Source: Brachyspira pilosicoli | Lineage (GTDB): Bacteria; Spirochaetota; Brachyspiria; Brachyspirales; Brachyspiraceae | Assembly (NCBI RefSeq): GCF_019402445.1 | Contig: NZ_SRZM01000074.1 | Location: forward strand, 1 to 7,391 | Direction: 5' to 3' | Length of the DNA stretch: 7,391 nucleotides | Shown: positions 7,217 to 7,391 of the stretch, one piece after another | How positions within the stretch are numbered: the stretch's first letter is position 1 | Layout of the letters: the number at the start of each line of letters is the position of its first letter | The notes under the pieces: model-generated | The model's database searches: none | Told to the model about the DNA's origin: nothing | Seen by the model: the letters and a program-made list of their open reading frames with translations, nothing else | Program-made: the position numbers and the translations under genes

Positions 7217-7303
7217 TTATTTGTGGTGGCTTTGCCCAACCGTTGTGAGTACTTCGTCAAAAAGTTTTTGCCATTTGGGGCACACTTCGCGAAAATACAA
7301 GTA
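7217..7303. repeat. GC-rich island open on both strands, probable dispersed repeat or gene remnant
   Basis: Bases 7221-7300 are about 45% G+C (36 of 80 counted), clearly above the neighbouring sequence, yet no normal gene lies here. The + strand reads VVALPNRCEYFVKKF from 7223 and stops at TAG 7304-7306. The - strand, in the same codon register, is open for 28 codons from 7303 to a TAA at 7219-7217, including FREVCPKWQKLFDEVL. Neither reading has a convincing start with a ribosome binding site. Short palindromes lie inside: CAAAAAGTTTTTG 7258-7270, TTCGCGAA 7286-7293, and AGTACTT 7248-7254 matched inversely by AAGTACT 7299-7305. I have the impression of similar text in other Brachyspira spacers, which suggests a dispersed repeat, but this is memory and not a search. 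Confidence 0.45.
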
Positions 7304-7358
7304 CTATAGCTAATATATTATGAATATGTATAAACTATAGGATAACAACCTTTATTTT

Positions 7359-7381
7359 AGACTAAAAAATGCAGTCTTTTT
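7359..7381 (+). terminator. Weak terminator-like hairpin at the window edge
   Basis: AGACT (7359-7363) pairs with AGTCT (7373-7377) around a nine-base loop, and T's continue to 7381. The five-pair stem is short for an intrinsic terminator, but it is the only candidate downstream of the macrodomain-like gene, about 165 bases after its stop. It may equally belong to a repeat continuing past the end of the window. Confidence 0.3.
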
Positions 7382-7391
7382 GCTTCTTTGG

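Noticed and set aside
7201..7219. TAAAAA/TTTTTA hairpin right after the macrodomain-like gene as a terminator
   Set aside because: The stem is all A/T and short, and it is followed by ATTTGTGG rather than a T-run. Such pairings are expected by chance in this composition.

Overview
The window is AT-rich (roughly 30% G+C by eye, lower between genes) and reads as a piece of a spirochaete chromosome, most likely Brachyspira. The grounds are the base composition, the codon choice, an anaerobic 2-oxoacid:ferredoxin oxidoreductase, and intergenic repeats of a style I associate with that genus. The genus call is recognition plus inference, not the result of a search. All five protein genes lie on the + strand.

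Region 1 (1-3602) is a two-gene operon. A sigma-70-type promoter at 119-146 precedes a GTG-started gene for fused gamma and delta subunits of a pyruvate/2-oxoacid:acceptor oxidoreductase. A gene for fused alpha and beta subunits follows 14 bases later. Together they supply all four modules of the enzyme: the gamma domain, the two-cluster ferredoxin domain, and the TPP-binding alpha and beta domains with the proximal iron-sulfur cluster. The enzyme would oxidatively decarboxylate a 2-oxoacid, probably pyruvate to acetyl-CoA, and reduce ferredoxin or flavodoxin. Both genes end in tandem TAATAA stops, and a clear intrinsic terminator (3551-3600) closes the unit.

Region 2 (3603-3967) has no credible gene. 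It holds six GC-rich islands in otherwise A/T sequence. They form three nested inverted pairs that share one axis near base 3772. This is the most unusual structure in the window.

Region 3 (3968-7195) begins with a near-consensus promoter (TTTACA, 17 bases, TATAAT) and carries metG (methionyl-tRNA synthetase with a C-terminal tRNA-binding domain), a FtsQ/DivIB-like cell-division protein and a small macrodomain-like protein. Gaps are 16 and 25 bases, so co-transcription is likely, although the three have no obvious shared function. The ftsQ-like gene sits outside the usual division and cell-wall cluster.

Region 4 (7196-7391) is non-coding by ordinary criteria. It contains an island of about 45% G+C (7221-7300) that is open on both strands in the same codon register, probably a dispersed repeat or gene remnant, followed by a weak terminator-like hairpin at the window edge.
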